From Campylorhamphus procurvoides (lineage: Eukaryota; Chordata; Aves; Passeriformes; Dendrocolaptidae): 64,000 bases of DNA. The translations under genes were made by a program, and so were the position numbers. Each line of letters starts with the position of its first letter. Position 1 is the first letter of the stretch. Below are positions 12,241-26,300 of the stretch, piece by piece. The DNA is taken from assembly GCA_013396655.1 (NCBI GenBank), contig WBMV01006671.1:434001-498000 (forward strand), given 5' to 3'. The notes beneath the pieces are model-generated. The model had not been told where the DNA came from, did not search any database, and saw only the letters and a program-made list of their open reading frames with translations.

Positions 12241-13759
12241 GTAAAATAAATTTGAAATAAGAAATAACATTTAGGTGGTTTCGGACAGAGCTTTATCCTA
12301 CTACTTGTTTGCTTAATGTTCTTTACTTTGGCAAGCATGTCAGGAGTGGGAAAGGAAATGAGTGTCACCATTTGTCACACATTTGGTAATGTTGCATATA
12401 GAAAGGTAAATGCCAAGTGTGCATATGCCATTTTATAAATAAATGCTTCTGGCAAGGAAAGGCGTTTTCTACCCAGTTATGTGCCCTTTTGGATGTAAAT
12501 GTTATGTATGTGTGGTAATATTTGGCCATCTGCTGATGACAGTAAGAATTGCACAGGCATGGCAGGAGGGAGCCCTTTCACACCCCTGGCTGTGGCCAGG
12601 AGGGGGGACCAGGGGGACCCCAGCACCCTGAGGGGTACTGGGATCTGCTCCACATGGTGGGACGGGGCTGACAGCCTCATCCGGACTCTTTGGTATCAAA
12701 AGAAAGTGAATCCAGGTTTGAGCTCACCATCTTGGTCTGTGACAGTACCTGTCACAGGTGGCAATGAGTACAGTGGCAATGAGTAGCTGGCTGTGCTGGC
12801 CCGTGGCAAGCTCTCCCACGCTGCTGGGCAAGCTTGTTGCTCTCAGTGGCTGGAGGTGTTTGCCTGATGTCTGTACCCTACGGGGTCATGGACTGCACCC
12901 AGTAACAAAACCAGGGTACAACAGGGAGAGGTGTGAGGAGAAAAAAGGGAAAATAGGAACAAACACGACGTGGAAAAGGTCTAAATTAAAAGAAGGTGGG
13001 AAAGTTGGTGTTGTGCTTTACAAAAAATGGTTGTGTAAGGGGATGTGATTTTGCAGCCTGCCCAGCAGAGAAGGTGCTCAGGTGAGCTCAGACAATGAGT
13101 ATCTGATCCTTCTCCCGGCAGAGGGAGCTCTAATCCCTGGCACCCCACAGCAGGAACTGAGGTGGTGTCTTAGGTGGGGAAAAAGTAGGGCTTGGCTTTT
13201 AAACCCTCTGAAACACACTGAGTCAGGGAAGGTTTCTAGAAGAGAGATAAAAAAAATAGCACAGCCATTTTCTTTTGATCGTTCCTAAACATGTTTGTTA
13301 CATCTCTTTCTGCTCAACTGACCCTGAATTTTCTCAGCAGAGCCAGAGTTTTGCCCTGCAAGTGCACCTTCGACAGAGACAGGCAGATGGCATGGTCATG
13401 CCACCAGTCCCACATTTATCCACCCTGAGTCTCCAGTGCGGGTTGTGACATGAGAACCCATGTCCCACAGCAAGAGGTAGAATTGGGTACGAGAAGGTGA
13501 CAAATGCATAGTAAGGGTGCTGAGTCAATGGAATTCAATAGGAGTAGGGTCCCCAGGCTGGCCACCCTCCAGCACGCAGAGCAGTCCTTGGGGTGTGCCT
13601 GCTGCTGGTCTGCTCTTGTTGGGGGAGAAGGAGAAATTCTCCTCTATCAAAAGTTATCACCTGAACTCCCCAGTCCCTGGTTAGCCCTGGGGCGACTCCA
13701 CTGCTGCAATGAATTTGTGTCAGGCAGGGATTCTGATTGCACCTGTAAAAAAGATGTGG

Positions 13760-13776
13760 TTTTTTTTTTTTTTTTT
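13760..13776. repeat. Poly-T run (17 bases)
   Basis: An uninterrupted homopolymer of 17 T in unique sequence. No element body adjoins it that would mark it as a retroposon tail. Confidence 0.9.
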
Positions 13777-16700
13777 ACTTTCAGCTGTCATCACTTTGAA
13801 AATCACTTTTATATCTGACAGACAGTGTATTGACTTGCTTCTGCTCATTTGCTACCCAACTCAGTTTTTCATTTCACATTTCTCAATGTCTCACCAGAAG
13901 CCATTCAAATTTGTGCTCTCTGTGACAGGGCACATCCTCATGGTCAACAATTTTGGATGCATTTTGGACAGCAGATGTCTGCTGCAAGGCTTGCATCTTG
14001 GCTTTTTATAAAGAGACCTAAACAATTTGAACAATCTGGGTACAGCTCTGTTTCAAACAAATGCAGTCCAGGCTGTATTGTGGAGCTCAAGTACAGTGTT
14101 GTTGCTGTTTTGCTGTAGCACTATGTTTTTGTTTCAGCTCAGAGTAAAAAATAAAGTTGACAAATACTGAAGGAACTGCTTTAGATATCACAGAAGAGCA
14201 AAGTACTCATGTTAGAGGTATGGGGATAAATTCCCTGTTAGGGGGCCCTATAGGGCAGAGCCTGACTTCCAGGGGTCAGATGTTCCTTAGACCTGTGCAA
14301 TTCCTTCACCCTGCTAAGTGAAAAGCTTTGTGCTCTCCCTTACCATAGTCCTTAATTGTAAGTGAAAATCTTTCCACACATGGCTGAGATCTGTCTGTGG
14401 CTTGCAATAGCAATTGTATTCCAATTTCCTCTCTTATTTGAGAGTTTAATAATATCCTGAGTAGCACTGAATGCTACTATTTCACTTGCCACATCGGGTA
14501 CAGAATGAATATCAACCCTTACAAAGCTGGAGGTTGGGATATTCATGGATACTTTCTTTTATGCTGAGTTTGTTGTTGATTTGTTTAGTGTTCCACTTTC
14601 ACATCTTCTGTTTCAAATAAAGAACAATGCTGAAAAGCAAAGGGAGGAGAAAAGGCAGTTTCTGTGGGTTCATATTAGTGTTCTCAAAGTACATCCTCTT
14701 GCCCTGCTTACCTATAGCCCAGCTGGAGTCAATGAGACTTAGAACCCCCATTTCTGTGTCAGGTTGGGCCATATTTATCTTATGCATGGAATCCCTTAAC
14801 TTCAGGGAGAGTATTTGACCTCTAAAGGGGCTGAACCACTCTCAGAGCCTGGGATGGTAGGGATGCACCCCACGTGTTTGCCGTGGGGAATGGCTGAGCT
14901 GTATTTCAGGCAGTTGCTCCCTGCTCCAGAGCTGGCTGCTTTGCAGCAACAGCAGAAGACACCCCGTGCTGGGGAGCTGCAAGGCTGAACCAAAGCCGAC
15001 AGAGTCATTTATTGCCACAGGACAAATGGTATTACTCACACAATGTGAGCAAGATCTATGCCAGGGCTTATGAAGACTGTCAGCTTTGCTCACAAGGATA
15101 AAAGGCATTAAGGAAATCCCCCCTGTTTTTTTGATGTGTTGTCTCTTCTGGGGCTGGCCCGTGTGCTCTCACACTGAATGCGTTCTGAGCTCTCCTCAGG
15201 TGCTGTGTATTTAATTGGCTTCCCAGGCAGGCACCCCACACACCACCGTCTGCCTTCTTGGCAGCCTCTGAGATATTTTGTCATTGTTCTTTTTTCACTT
15301 GGCACACAAGTGTCTGCACACAGTGTCCAGGGTAGCAAGGTCCAAGTCACTGATGACATCATGGTCTCTGGAAGAAAAACTTCCTCAGGGAGCATGGGCA
15401 GTGTGTGTAGCTTTGGGCTAGCTACAACACAAATCCACTGTTTTGTGCAGAAAATGAAAAATACCCTTGGAAAGATCAAAGGGACTAATAATGTTGACTG
15501 TTAGCAGAGAATGTGCTGGTGGAGCCCAAAGTCAATGTGCTTGTACTTTACACTGTCCCAGCAATTACATCTATAGGATGAGCCCAGATCTCAGAAAATT
15601 CATACTAAAGCCTTGGTGGCCCTTTCCCTCCCACAGGGACAAACTGTGGTCCAGAATGACCTGCCAGGATTCAGCAGCAGATGACCTAAAGGAAGAGGGG
15701 GCTTCTCAGCAAGTGCCTCAGGAACCCTTCACTTCAGACTAGAGCCTGCCGAGTCCCAGGTGCTAATTGTGGCTTCCCTGTTCCTTTTTCTCAATTTTTT
15801 TTTTCTCAGCTGACTGCTGGTAGTGAACTGGAAAGTCCTCTTGGCTGACACAGCTGCAGGAGATTTGTAGGCTTCTTCTCCTGGTTTCCAGGGAATATTG
15901 CAAACCCCAGGGCAGGGAAGAGTCAGCAGAGAGGGAGGGAAGAGAAACAGTGCTGGAGCTTTCAACAGTCCTGGGAGATTTGCATCCCCCAGCTAATAAC
16001 TGAAGTAGGATAGCAATGGAATTAGTTTTAAATCACCTAAACAATCAAAGAGTAATTACTTCTTTTAATTATAAGCAAGATGAGGGAAACAATAGGCTTT
16101 AATTTCAATAATATCTCAACCAACTCAGCTATGATTTTAATTTAATATAAAAGTGACAGAACTTCCTGCATTGAGATACTTTGCCTGAAAATACTGTGCT
16201 TTATCTTCACCATTGACTCATTAAACCATGCCATGGATTGTGCTTAATACACAGCCTCTGACTGAAAAATAAACCAGGGCCCTACACTTTGTTTTTAAAT
16301 TATAATCCCAAATCTGTATGGCAGTATCTGCTATCAGTGCCAAAGTTCACTGGGAGAACCTGGTACTAAATTGAATGATGACTGGCCTGTCTAGGTATTA
16401 CTTATGAATTATATTTTTTAGATCCCCCCAAGTATTGTAGTTCCTTTTCAGAGTGTGCAACTATCACAGCTTCTCCCTGAAGGGGTTGAGGACCTAGCAA
16501 GGAAGATGTGAGGGGAGCCTTCCAGTACTCCTGGACTGGAGGAATTTATGAGAATCTGGGTAAATAGAAAGGGAAATGAGAGCAAAAGTAACAGCTGGAT
16601 TAGTTGACTGCAGGTGAGCTGATGAGCAGCAAAGCTGGAGAGCAGTTTTGGTTTGCTGCTTCCAGCTTTTTTTACCTTTGTAGTTGCAGCTTTTTTTTTT

Positions 16701-18552
16701 CCCCCTAGTATTTTTAGCATTATTCCAGTTTGGTAGCATTTAACGTTGTTGCTATAATAACTGCTGCAGAAATTGTCATGAGGGAATTTATTCTGTCTTT
16801 CTGAGTATGTTTGCACTGCATGAAATAAAGAAGGCCTGAGGCAAGCTATTGAAGAACAAGGGAAAGATAAAATATTGACTCAACAATTCAGTGAGCATCA
16901 TCTGCCCAGTGTGCTGAACAAAGCAGGAGTCCTACAAGAAAAATCTCCCTTGATCATGTTATTCAGGAATATCTTATAAGGCAAAGAAACAGGACTGGAG
17001 ATAGTTGCATGGCCTAGAGTAAACCTGATAATTTTTGAATACTTGCCTTTACAGCATACAAATATAAAAAACTCATACATGATTCATATAGGTAGGCAAA
17101 ATAACTAATATACCCAGACATGTATCAGTGATAGTGTCATTCCTGGTGTTAGTGGTTTAATTTATTCTTGTCTTGGTGCTTGTCGCTTTTATTTAGAGCA
17201 GCCCCTTCCGACACCCTGAGTCACATCAGAGAGGAGGACATGAGGATCCAGCTTTAGCTCCTCCAGGCTGCTCTCTCAGTCCCATGCCTGGGTTGTTGTC
17301 AAGGAGACATATCTCTAGCATACATCTTCTCTGTGGTTTCTCTTCTTAGTATGCTTTCCCATTGCTATGGAGACTATCACAAACTCATTTAGCAACTCCC
17401 AGTGCCCCACGAGGAATGCGTATTTCATAACTCACTGCTCAGAACAAGGAGTGTTGTTTAATTTTTGGCTGCTCACCTGCATGTCCAGCCTGGTTATGCC
17501 AGGGATGGTCTGTGCCAAGCCTTTCTGAACTGAGACAGCACAGTTCTGAGGCAGGGCTACTGAAAGGTGTCTTCAATGGGCACAGTTTGGAAGCTGAGGC
17601 AAACCTTGTGTGTGGGAGGTAGCCAGCTGCTTGCCCTTGCTACTTGGCATGGCTCTCCAAGTCCAAACCCCTCTTATTCTCCAGGTCTTCAGTGGGCATT
17701 CTGCTGAGTTCTCATGCCATTGCTGTCTCTGGTAAAGAGACCATTTCAGATCAGGGAGTAAGTGTTTGCATGCTGTAGATAAACTGAAGCTGTGGAGTCC
17801 TTAAGGGTTTCTCAAGAATTTATTTTGAAAAGACAAATTGCAGGAAAGAGTATCAAAAGACAAGTCTCCAAACAGCAAGAAGAACTGGACTTCCTGGGCT
17901 AGGAGCAGAAGCAACTCCCAAACTGGAGGATCAGGGCAGAGAAACCATTATGGTGCTATTTCATGGGTAGTGCATGACAGCTCCGTGGGCATCCTGATGC
18001 AGCAGATAAAGGCTGCATTCCCCTCAGGGCAGCACCTGAGTTTGTGTGGCACTGACTCCCAGCGAGCTGTGGCACAGCTGCACTGGGGACAGCAGCAGCC
18101 CAGCAGTAGAAGGGGCACCAGCAACCTGGAGGAACCTGACTGTGTGCTGGCACTGTGCACTCAAGCCACGCTGGCCAGCACAGAAGTGCAGGCTTTACTG
18201 AGAAAACCAAGACATAAGAGAAGTTATCATTTGGGGTTTACAACAGCTGGGACAAGTGATCACTGCTGGGCTGAAGGGTCAGCAGCAGTGGGTTTGAGCA
18301 CACCAGAGTGTCTTCCTTCTGAGACAGGAGGGAGAAGAATCCTTGCAAACCTGTCCAACAGGGACTCAGTACTGTGGGAAGACCCTTTTCAAAGTAGATG
18401 CATGTGGGCAGGGAAAAATAAACAGGGCAGTCTTTAAGATGATAAAGTTCCATGTTCTAGGTGGGAATTATAGCTCTGTGGGTCGTGCTGAGGTGGCAGC
18501 TGAGGCTGCAGTTCCCAGCTCCCTGCCCTGTTTCCCCACTCCACTGCACAAT

Positions 18553-18600
18553 CTGACATATTAGCATAATCCCCAGTTTCAGTTTGCATTAATATGTCAG
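18553..18600. repeat. Inverted repeat with 11-bp perfect arms
   Basis: CTGACATATTA at 18553-18563 is matched by its reverse complement TAATATGTCAG at 18590-18600, with a 26-base spacer. The spacer and its edges carry octamer-like TTAGCATAAT and TTTGCATTAAT motifs. This could be a dyad for a POU/homeodomain factor or a chance palindrome. Confidence 0.6.
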
Positions 18601-20294
18601 TCTATGCCCTGCAGTAACTCAGGAGCAGCTATACTGTCATTTGGCTGCTGGGGTTAGCAGGCCATAGCAGGGTTCTGAGATGGGGCCAGTAATGCTGTTA
18701 CTTTTGCTGAGTAAGTCAGAGCCCACCCATACCCAGAAATCCATAAGGAGTCAGATAGTCTCCAAATCTCCACCTGAGTGCTACACAGAGGCATAAATAC
18801 TCAGCAGGCACAAGGAGCAGCTGAACCCAGCTAAATGTATCAAAATATATAAATACAATGAAGTAATTAATCAATTTGGTCATTTTACAAAAACGTACAT
18901 CAACTTTACATATTTAACTGAGGCTTGTGATTTGTAATGAGGTAGAGCTTGGGGAACCCTGTCACTTACGCCAGTCACTCTCTATTCACTGATTTATAAA
19001 ACCAGTTGGTTACACATGAAACTGCTTTAAAATGCTGGTGTGCATCTCCCTGGCGTGCCCATCATTTCTGGCTCAGCACAGTGCAGAGCTGGGCTGCTTT
19101 AGGAGGTGCACCCCAGAATTACCCTCTGCATTACAGAGCCAACACACTGCAGCCGACACACTCACAGGCAGTGGAGAAGGAAAACAGGAGGGAAATGCAT
19201 TAGAAATCTACCCTGAGCAGTTGATTTCAGTATGTCTCATCAGTGATGGGCTGTTTTGTAATTTGCTTCAGTGTAATTTTTAATCTTGTGAAATTTAAAA
19301 GTGAAAGGATATATTCAGATCAAACTTATTTTTTTTTTACTCAAATCCCAGATTTAAACATTATGTTACGTTGATCCAGCAAGTGTTCATAGAAACATAT
19401 GTATGCCCCACACACGGGATTGCACTTCAGAGGGGTGGCTATGCCCAAGCAGCAATTACCTGTGCAGCTCTGGTTTGTACTGCTGCATTTCTCACTGTCA
19501 CTTTTTTGTCTCATCATGGCTTTTCTTCTGAGTGTTTAAAGGCTTGGCTTGTTCTTCAGCTGTGTGTTGGTGAAAGCATAGAGCCAGGATTTATGGATTT
19601 GTGAACATATCATTGTGGAATTGGTGGACTGGGTCTGCATGCTTGGAGCTAAATTCCATTTATCTGGAGAGTAGGTGTTTAACTAATGGGCACATCAGGC
19701 AGGGAATAAATGCAGGGCAGCTTCTAGTGTCAGTGTTTTACAAAAACATCTGAATGAATGAACTGAGAGAGCAAAACATTGACTGTTTTTATATTCAGTG
19801 AACAGAAATAACAACAAAAACCATCATGATGAAGCACTGTCTTTGTGCATTGCTGATTATTTCAAAGCTAATTTGTTCCTTCTGAATGATTGCCATATCT
19901 GTAAGACTGTGGAACAACTGGTTCAAGGAACTTGAATTAAGTAATTGCAAACCATAGGTTTAAATCAACCTAATTAATATCTCAAATAAGAATTTAAAGG
20001 AACTTACGTGAAAGTAGACAGTAAATTTATGTCATTTATTATTTTTCCACCTGAATGAAAGGCTGATCATGGTTGTTAAAAGGCCTTTGGGTAAAAGGGC
20101 TGTAATACTCATGTGGGTGGACAGTGATGGTGCTACAGGGAACTGGGCAAAAGTGTAGCTTAAATATGGTCCAGAAAAATAATGAGAAGGAGAGAGATGG
20201 GCTGTATTTAAGGACTTTTTCTGCTTCAGATGATGGCACTCCCACCAACTCCAGGCTCTTGAACTCTTCTATAGCAGAGTTATTAGACTTAATG

Positions 20295-20392
20295 TTATAT
20301 TGTGCTCCCAATCCCAGCCAGATCAAGGTCTTACTGTGCTAAACATAAGAAAAGATGTAATTTCTGCCTAGAAAGCATTACAATATACACTG
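20295..20392 (+). mobile_element. Ancient amniote interspersed-repeat relic
   Basis: The order of segments, AGATCAAGGTCTTACTGTGCT then an ACATAAGAAAAGA spacer then TTTCTGCCTAGAAAGC then TTACAAT, follows a repeat common in reptile and bird genomes. The usual form of that repeat is GATCAGGGCCCCATTGTGCTA, then a CCTGCC segment, then GAGCTTACAATCTAA. It is strongly diverged. I cannot assign it firmly to an old LINE or SINE family. Confidence 0.5.
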
Positions 20393-23300
20393 TTTTATAG
20401 AATAACATGTTTTTATGGGAGAAATCACAAGTACTGGAGACTAAAGATTATCAATTCTGTGTAAATGGTCAAAAAAAAGTTAAAAGAGCACGCTTTCTTT
20501 TGTTTATTTCTGATTAAATATTTGGAGCTTCCTCTGTAAACATGCAAAAACCAAACGAAGAAAACTTAATCAAGGCTGCAAAAGCAAAACTTGCAAATTA
20601 GAGAAAAAGTCAGAATTCAGGTTGACTAGGAATAATGTATGCTTTTTATGCACAAAGCTACATGTTATTTTTTCACCCTGGCCTGGAGATGAGTCAAAGC
20701 TGCATATTGAAGGAAGCTGTGGTTTGTAAGGCTGGTGTTAGAGAAGCTACAAATTGTAGTGATTTAGACAGGGCACTAAAGGAAGATGATTTGGTGGTTA
20801 CAATGCATGTATATTATTTGGAAAATCCGATTCTCTCTCCCATAATGCTGGACAGCTCTCCTACACTAAGCTTTTCACAGGCTCAAATGAATACCGAGTC
20901 TTTGCACTGAATATATCTGGCAGTAAAAGGCAATTTACTCTCCTTTGATTCAGCTTGAATTGTGCCATTATTCACACGGACACAGCCTTTTTCACAAAAA
21001 TAATGTGCAATAACAACTATGCAGGTGAGATTTCAACCAAGTAGTGCCTGGGGCCTCAATTTCCCCTGTGGAGACTTTGAAGCCTCCTGAGTTTGCTCTG
21101 GGTATTGTCAGTGACTGTGGCTGCAGGGATGCCCTTCCTCTGCGGTGCCAAGCAGAAGAGCCCTGCTTGAGCTGGAGCAGAGAAGCTGCTGCTGCTGCCC
21201 CCATTTACCCCAGCTGTATCCACATGCAACAAGTCTATCCAACTCGATTTGTTTTCTGCTCATAATGTTATCATGCAAATGTCCAGAGGTGTGAAAGATT
21301 TTGTCTTTTTAGCTGGTTTGTTATGGAAGCAGAGATTACATGGTCTCTTGGCCAGCAGATGAGCCGTGGGTCCTCTAGGAAAACGACTTTTGTTCCAATT
21401 GCCAGCTTTGTGGTTGAACACCTCACCTCGTGAGTTTCCACAGAAATACCCTTCAGAATGGCTGTGAGAAAACCCAAATGGGACTTGAGAAATATGTGCA
21501 GAGCTGACAGATGATCTGGTTGTACATCAGACATAAAATTAGTCCCATGGAAGACCGTCTGGGTCAGAGTAATGAACTCTGAGGGATAAGGACCTGCTGC
21601 TTAAATGTCTCTCACTCTGGGCTCATGGCCCCTCTCTTTTGTGCTCTGATACTATGTTTTTTCTCATAAAGGCTGGTTATTGAGCTGTCACATGAAGTAT
21701 GACTCAAGCGACATCTCTACTGATCTCATCAAAGTATTTTCCAGAGGCTTCAAGAAAGATGGAGAGATAAGGACTTGGTAATGTTGAAATCTGGAACACA
21801 TTAAAAAAACAGGTGGGAAAGTAAGCCTGGAAAAATCAATTAAAATTAGAGAAGATTAAAGGATAAATACCTTGGGGGAGTTTACTGTATGTTTTACTTC
21901 TATTTGAACTGCACCTCTTAGACCAATTTTTCTTTTCATTTTCATAGCACTCCTCTATCAGCAATAAGCACCAAACTGAGCTAAATTAACAAGTTGGATT
22001 CATTACACCATTCAAACAAATTTCCCTGGGCCTATTATGCCTTAAAGGCTTGATATTTTTCTGGCAGCCTCTTTCAAATTACCCTTTCAATAAATATGCC
22101 ATAAATTTGGGTCTGTACAGCATGAAAATTTATGTGCAAGAGCAGTTATTTTAACACATGGAAATTGTTAGATTCACCAGAAAGGTGAAGCATTAAGCAC
22201 ACTATTAATTTTATAAAAGAACTTCACGTTATAATACTATTGGCATCCATGGTAAAAGACAACTGCTCCTTGCTCCAGTGCTGCCTTTCTCTGCAGTGCA
22301 GTGGAGTGCACGCCAGCTCCACTCCTGCCTTGTGCAGCATTTCATAACATGCAAGTGCTCGTAAGCCCCAATTCAGCTTTTCACCCTTGCAGGGTGCAGT
22401 GTTTGTCATTAGGTTTCTGCCCAGGCTCTCCAGAAATAATGCAAGCAGCACAAATCTCCCCAGAGCTGCCGGTGTGAACAGCCAGCTCTGGCAGCAACAC
22501 GAGCTGATCTGCACCCACGCTGTTTGCTTTGCAGGTGACAGAACATCTCGGGCAGGACCCGGGGCATGGCACTGTCTTGTTGAGCAGGGGAGAGGGAGCT
22601 GCTGCTTGTGGCACACATTTTAGTCGGTGTGAGTAAAAGCACGCTTGATTCTCAGCCAGTGCTGTCTATGCATCAGACATTCAACTGTTCCACAAGTTTG
22701 ATTTTCGGAGATGCTGAAAAATTTTTGTAACTGAGTTGCTATGATGCTGTCAATTTAACTACACAGCACACTGCACACAGGCTGTGACTTTCCTCTAAGG
22801 CATCCCGTGTGTATTGCAAAACTCAGAAAAGGATTGGTGCAGTTTTTGTTCTCCTGAGACGAGCATGGAAAATACTGCTTTGGGGTATTTTTCCATTTTT
22901 ACCCTGGCTGACATTTAACAGGTGTCATTTAACACTGATTGTGTTGACAAAAAAAAAATTACTTTTCTACAAATTTTTCTTGGACTTTCAAGACTTAAAT
23001 GTTTAAAAGCCTGCAACTGGCTTAGGTTATGTATCTGTCAGGTCAAAGTAACTGCAACAACTACTTGTTCAGAAACCAGACACTCAAATGGAAGTGTTCA
23101 GTTTGTATCTTATATATGACTGTTGCTGCTAATATGTAAATGATGTCTAGGACATTTAAGGAAGCATACAGTTAATAAACAGAAAATGAAGAAAGAACTT
23201 ATACACACAAACAAGGACTAATGTAGCCCTCGATGTAGTAAATCTATAGTGACAGGATGATGTCTGTGACAGGAACTCAAATATTTACTCATATATTGTA

Positions 23301-26300
23301 CACAATGCTACTTACCTAGGACATGTAAAATGCCCCAAAGATGTAATAAAGAAATTCAGTAAAGCAAAGATGCAAGTTCTAAGAAAGTTAATGCCTTATA
23401 TTTGTTGCACTGTTGTAGAAAAATATTGTTCAGGAAAAGATATCCTCTAAAAGACCTTGAGGAAATGGAGCAGATGGTTGAATGTGCTATCCCACTTAAA
23501 TTTAAAGTGGCTTTATAAATAGCCAGAAAAAAAAATTAATGTTTTCCATAGTCTTTCTTGTAAAGAAAAGAAGGTAGAATACAATTTTTATTACTATTCA
23601 AATTGGAACTTCAAAATATAAGATTAATGTTTTTACATTAAAATGATTTTCAACAAAAAACTGTAGGATGGTTCAATACCTCTTTCTATTAGGACTATTT
23701 GTATGTTGCATTTCTGTATTAATACACCCCATAGAATAAGGAAAAATTCTAGCTGGGGGTGAGACAAGGTAGACCTCAATAAGGACCGCACCATTTGCTG
23801 GTGATAGACAATATCCCTGCTGGGCAGTACAACCTCCATAGCTCCTTGTACCTGTCGACATTTGTAATGAAGAAAACAGTGGGAATCCTGGGGAACCTCC
23901 TGTGCACGCGCTGGCGGCTGTGCCTGCACCGTGAGTACAGCATGTTCTGGACTCCCTGGGCTCCCGATGCCTGCACAGATTGGCCATGCATCACATGTGC
24001 TTTGAGGCTGCTATATCCAGAAAATAGTCTGTGGGGCCATTCAACTGACAATCTGGTCAGTTATTGATAAAAACAGGATTCTGCCATCAAAACAGTAGAA
24101 TTGGAAGGTATAGGCAATGCTATTCTAGGAATCCTATATAATTCTTAAGGGGCATCTATCTGAAATACACAGACTACAGGATCTTGGTGACTGGAACTTC
24201 TCTGCTCTAGTTTAATACTGTTTTGCTCCTTGGCTTCTGTTCTATTTCCAGAAGAAAAAATAGCATCTCTTTCCCTCTCATGGTTGGTGATTGTTTTTCT
24301 CTCAATCTGTAGCTTTGTTATGGATCAGAGGGAGCCAAGGGCCATGAGTGACTTGCAATCCTCAGTACATGCTGGTTTCTCTAGACATACTGCTTAGTAA
24401 GGAAATAAACTAGTGAGGGGTAAAAGACGCAATATGGTGCTTACTGCCTTATTTCAGCACATTAAATATATACAATCTGCACTTCATTTCAACTAAAAAT
24501 AATACTCAGATTAATACAGCTTTCTTTGATATATTAAATAAAGAAATCATTACCATGAATTATAAAGCAGGAGAAGTGTTGTTCACAGTGTCTGTCACAA
24601 CAGAGTCCTGCATTAGGATGGATATGGGCAATTTGATGGAGTGGACTGAGCGTATACACAGCAGTGAGAAGGGCACACATCTCTGAGAGTGTCATTGACC
24701 TTTCTGAAATTTAAGGCAGGTTTTTTAAGTCCATATATTTTGAGAGGGTCCATATTTAAACAGTTTATTTTTTAGCAAGGCTTGAGAATGTACAGCTCTG
24801 ACTGATATCTGTGCTGGCCACTCAGTATCCAAAACTGAAGTCCCAAATTTGAGGGCTGAAAATTAGAAGGCAGTTCCAAAAATCCTGGCCTCAGCTTCCC
24901 TGGGCTTTTTAATTCCTAGTGTGATATCTGAGTGCCCTTATCCATCTTTGGCTGATTGAAATCTGCAACTGAGAAAATGCTACAGGAATAATTATTGCTC
25001 TATCTCACAAATCTTGATGAGCTTTTAAACTATTATCTATAATACCATTCAAATTTCACAATATAATCACCCTAGCAGAAACAAATCTAGCATATCTTTT
25101 ATTTTGGCAGCTATATGAGATTTTACAGATTTAAGGCTGTGCACAACAGCAGTTTAGAAAGCTAAGCATCACTGATCCATTTTACAAATGGAGACAACTG
25201 CACTCAGAAGAAGGATCTGCATTAGACCACACAGACTGCAGCAAATTCACCACTAGAATACAGGATTTCTGGTACAAAATTTACCCTACAGAACAATAAA
25301 TCCGTGATTCCTAAGCTCTTGCTATACGCAGGCACTTGTTGGCTGTTGCAACGAGCTTGCTTTCTTGCCTCCCCTTGCAAATTAATCTGAAATGTATTTA
25401 AAAATGCATTGCTAGTATTACCTTGTCCCTCAAGTGATTCACATTGTTACCACTGGGATGCTACTCAGTCATGAAACAAAAAGAATAACCTGCTGCATCA
25501 CTGGGGCAGAGAGCATCTGCTTGGCTTGATCAGAAAGGGTCAGCAAATTTGCAACAAGTATTGTTGCTCTACTTAAAAAAAACCCAATAATTTTGTGAGA
25601 TATTGTGTAATTCTGGATGTCCCTCAATTATAAAGGATGGAAAAAAAGATCTCTCATGGCTTGTGGAATTGATTGGTTTTGCTATACTAATTCAAGATAC
25701 ACAAACATATGTCAGTTGAAACGCAGTGTGATGGGCACAGGGTCATTGCATCAAAATGGCACTATGTTGTGATGAAGCCTTGTGATATAATTATTTCTTT
25801 TTCGTCCTGAAACTGATTTTGAAATCTCCACATCTTGCATGCACTGCTTAGGGACTGTGAGCCAACAAGACCGTGTCGACAGGATGACGGCTGCCCAGCA
25901 GAGTCCAAGGGAGGCGGCAGTACACCATCTGTCTTAGGGAAGTCTCCAGCAGAACCGTGGCGATCCAAGCACAGGAGAATTCCAAAAGTCTCCTCAGGTC
26001 TTGTAGTGCTCTCAGACCTCGGGTATTTTAATTAGAAAAAGAGTTTTGATCTACCCAGGTCTCTGCTGAATACCTGACTCAACTATTATAATTTTTCATA
26101 ACTAAGGGAATATTCTGCAGTCAGGAACTGGATTTACCAAGTCAGCTAATGTGAGTTTCCAGGGCTTGCAGGGAAGAGATCTGCGAGGAAGAGGAAACCT
26201 CAAGGGTTCAGTCGGTGTTTAGTGTGGGACCAGTGCTGAACATCCCTCTCCCAGAGAGTTATGGTGGTGTCCTAATGGAGAGAAACGTGGGGATGAGAGA

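Larger units (their letters stand above)
6983..20294. other. Long non-coding stretch, no recognisable exon
   Basis: About 13 kb with no reading frame I can match to a protein family. The longest frames (17838-18437 on +, 11644-12099 on +, 8933-9394 on -) have no recognisable domain, and their lengths are near what chance allows in this much sequence. Unique, AT-rich blocks near 16020-16260 resemble conserved non-coding DNA in texture. Separately listed items are a CRE/MEF2 block, a pyrimidine tract, a T run and an inverted repeat. Confidence 0.45.

Noticed and set aside
17838..18437. 199-codon plus-strand open frame in the left flank
   Set aside because: Longest uninterrupted frame upstream, but about one frame of this length is expected by chance in this much six-frame sequence. 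No domain, signal peptide, repeat or splice context supports it, and its residue mix looks random.
22224..22616. 130-codon minus-strand frame in a GC-richer patch
   Set aside because: Cys/Leu/Ser-rich with no domain, and overlapped by comparable frames on both strands. It is more likely non-coding DNA.
23735..23930. Possible exon ending at CACC|GTGAGT with a pyrimidine-containing acceptor at 23734
   Set aside because: The donor is good, but each of the three frames meets a stop between the acceptor and the donor, so it cannot be an internal coding exon. A non-coding RNA exon remains possible.
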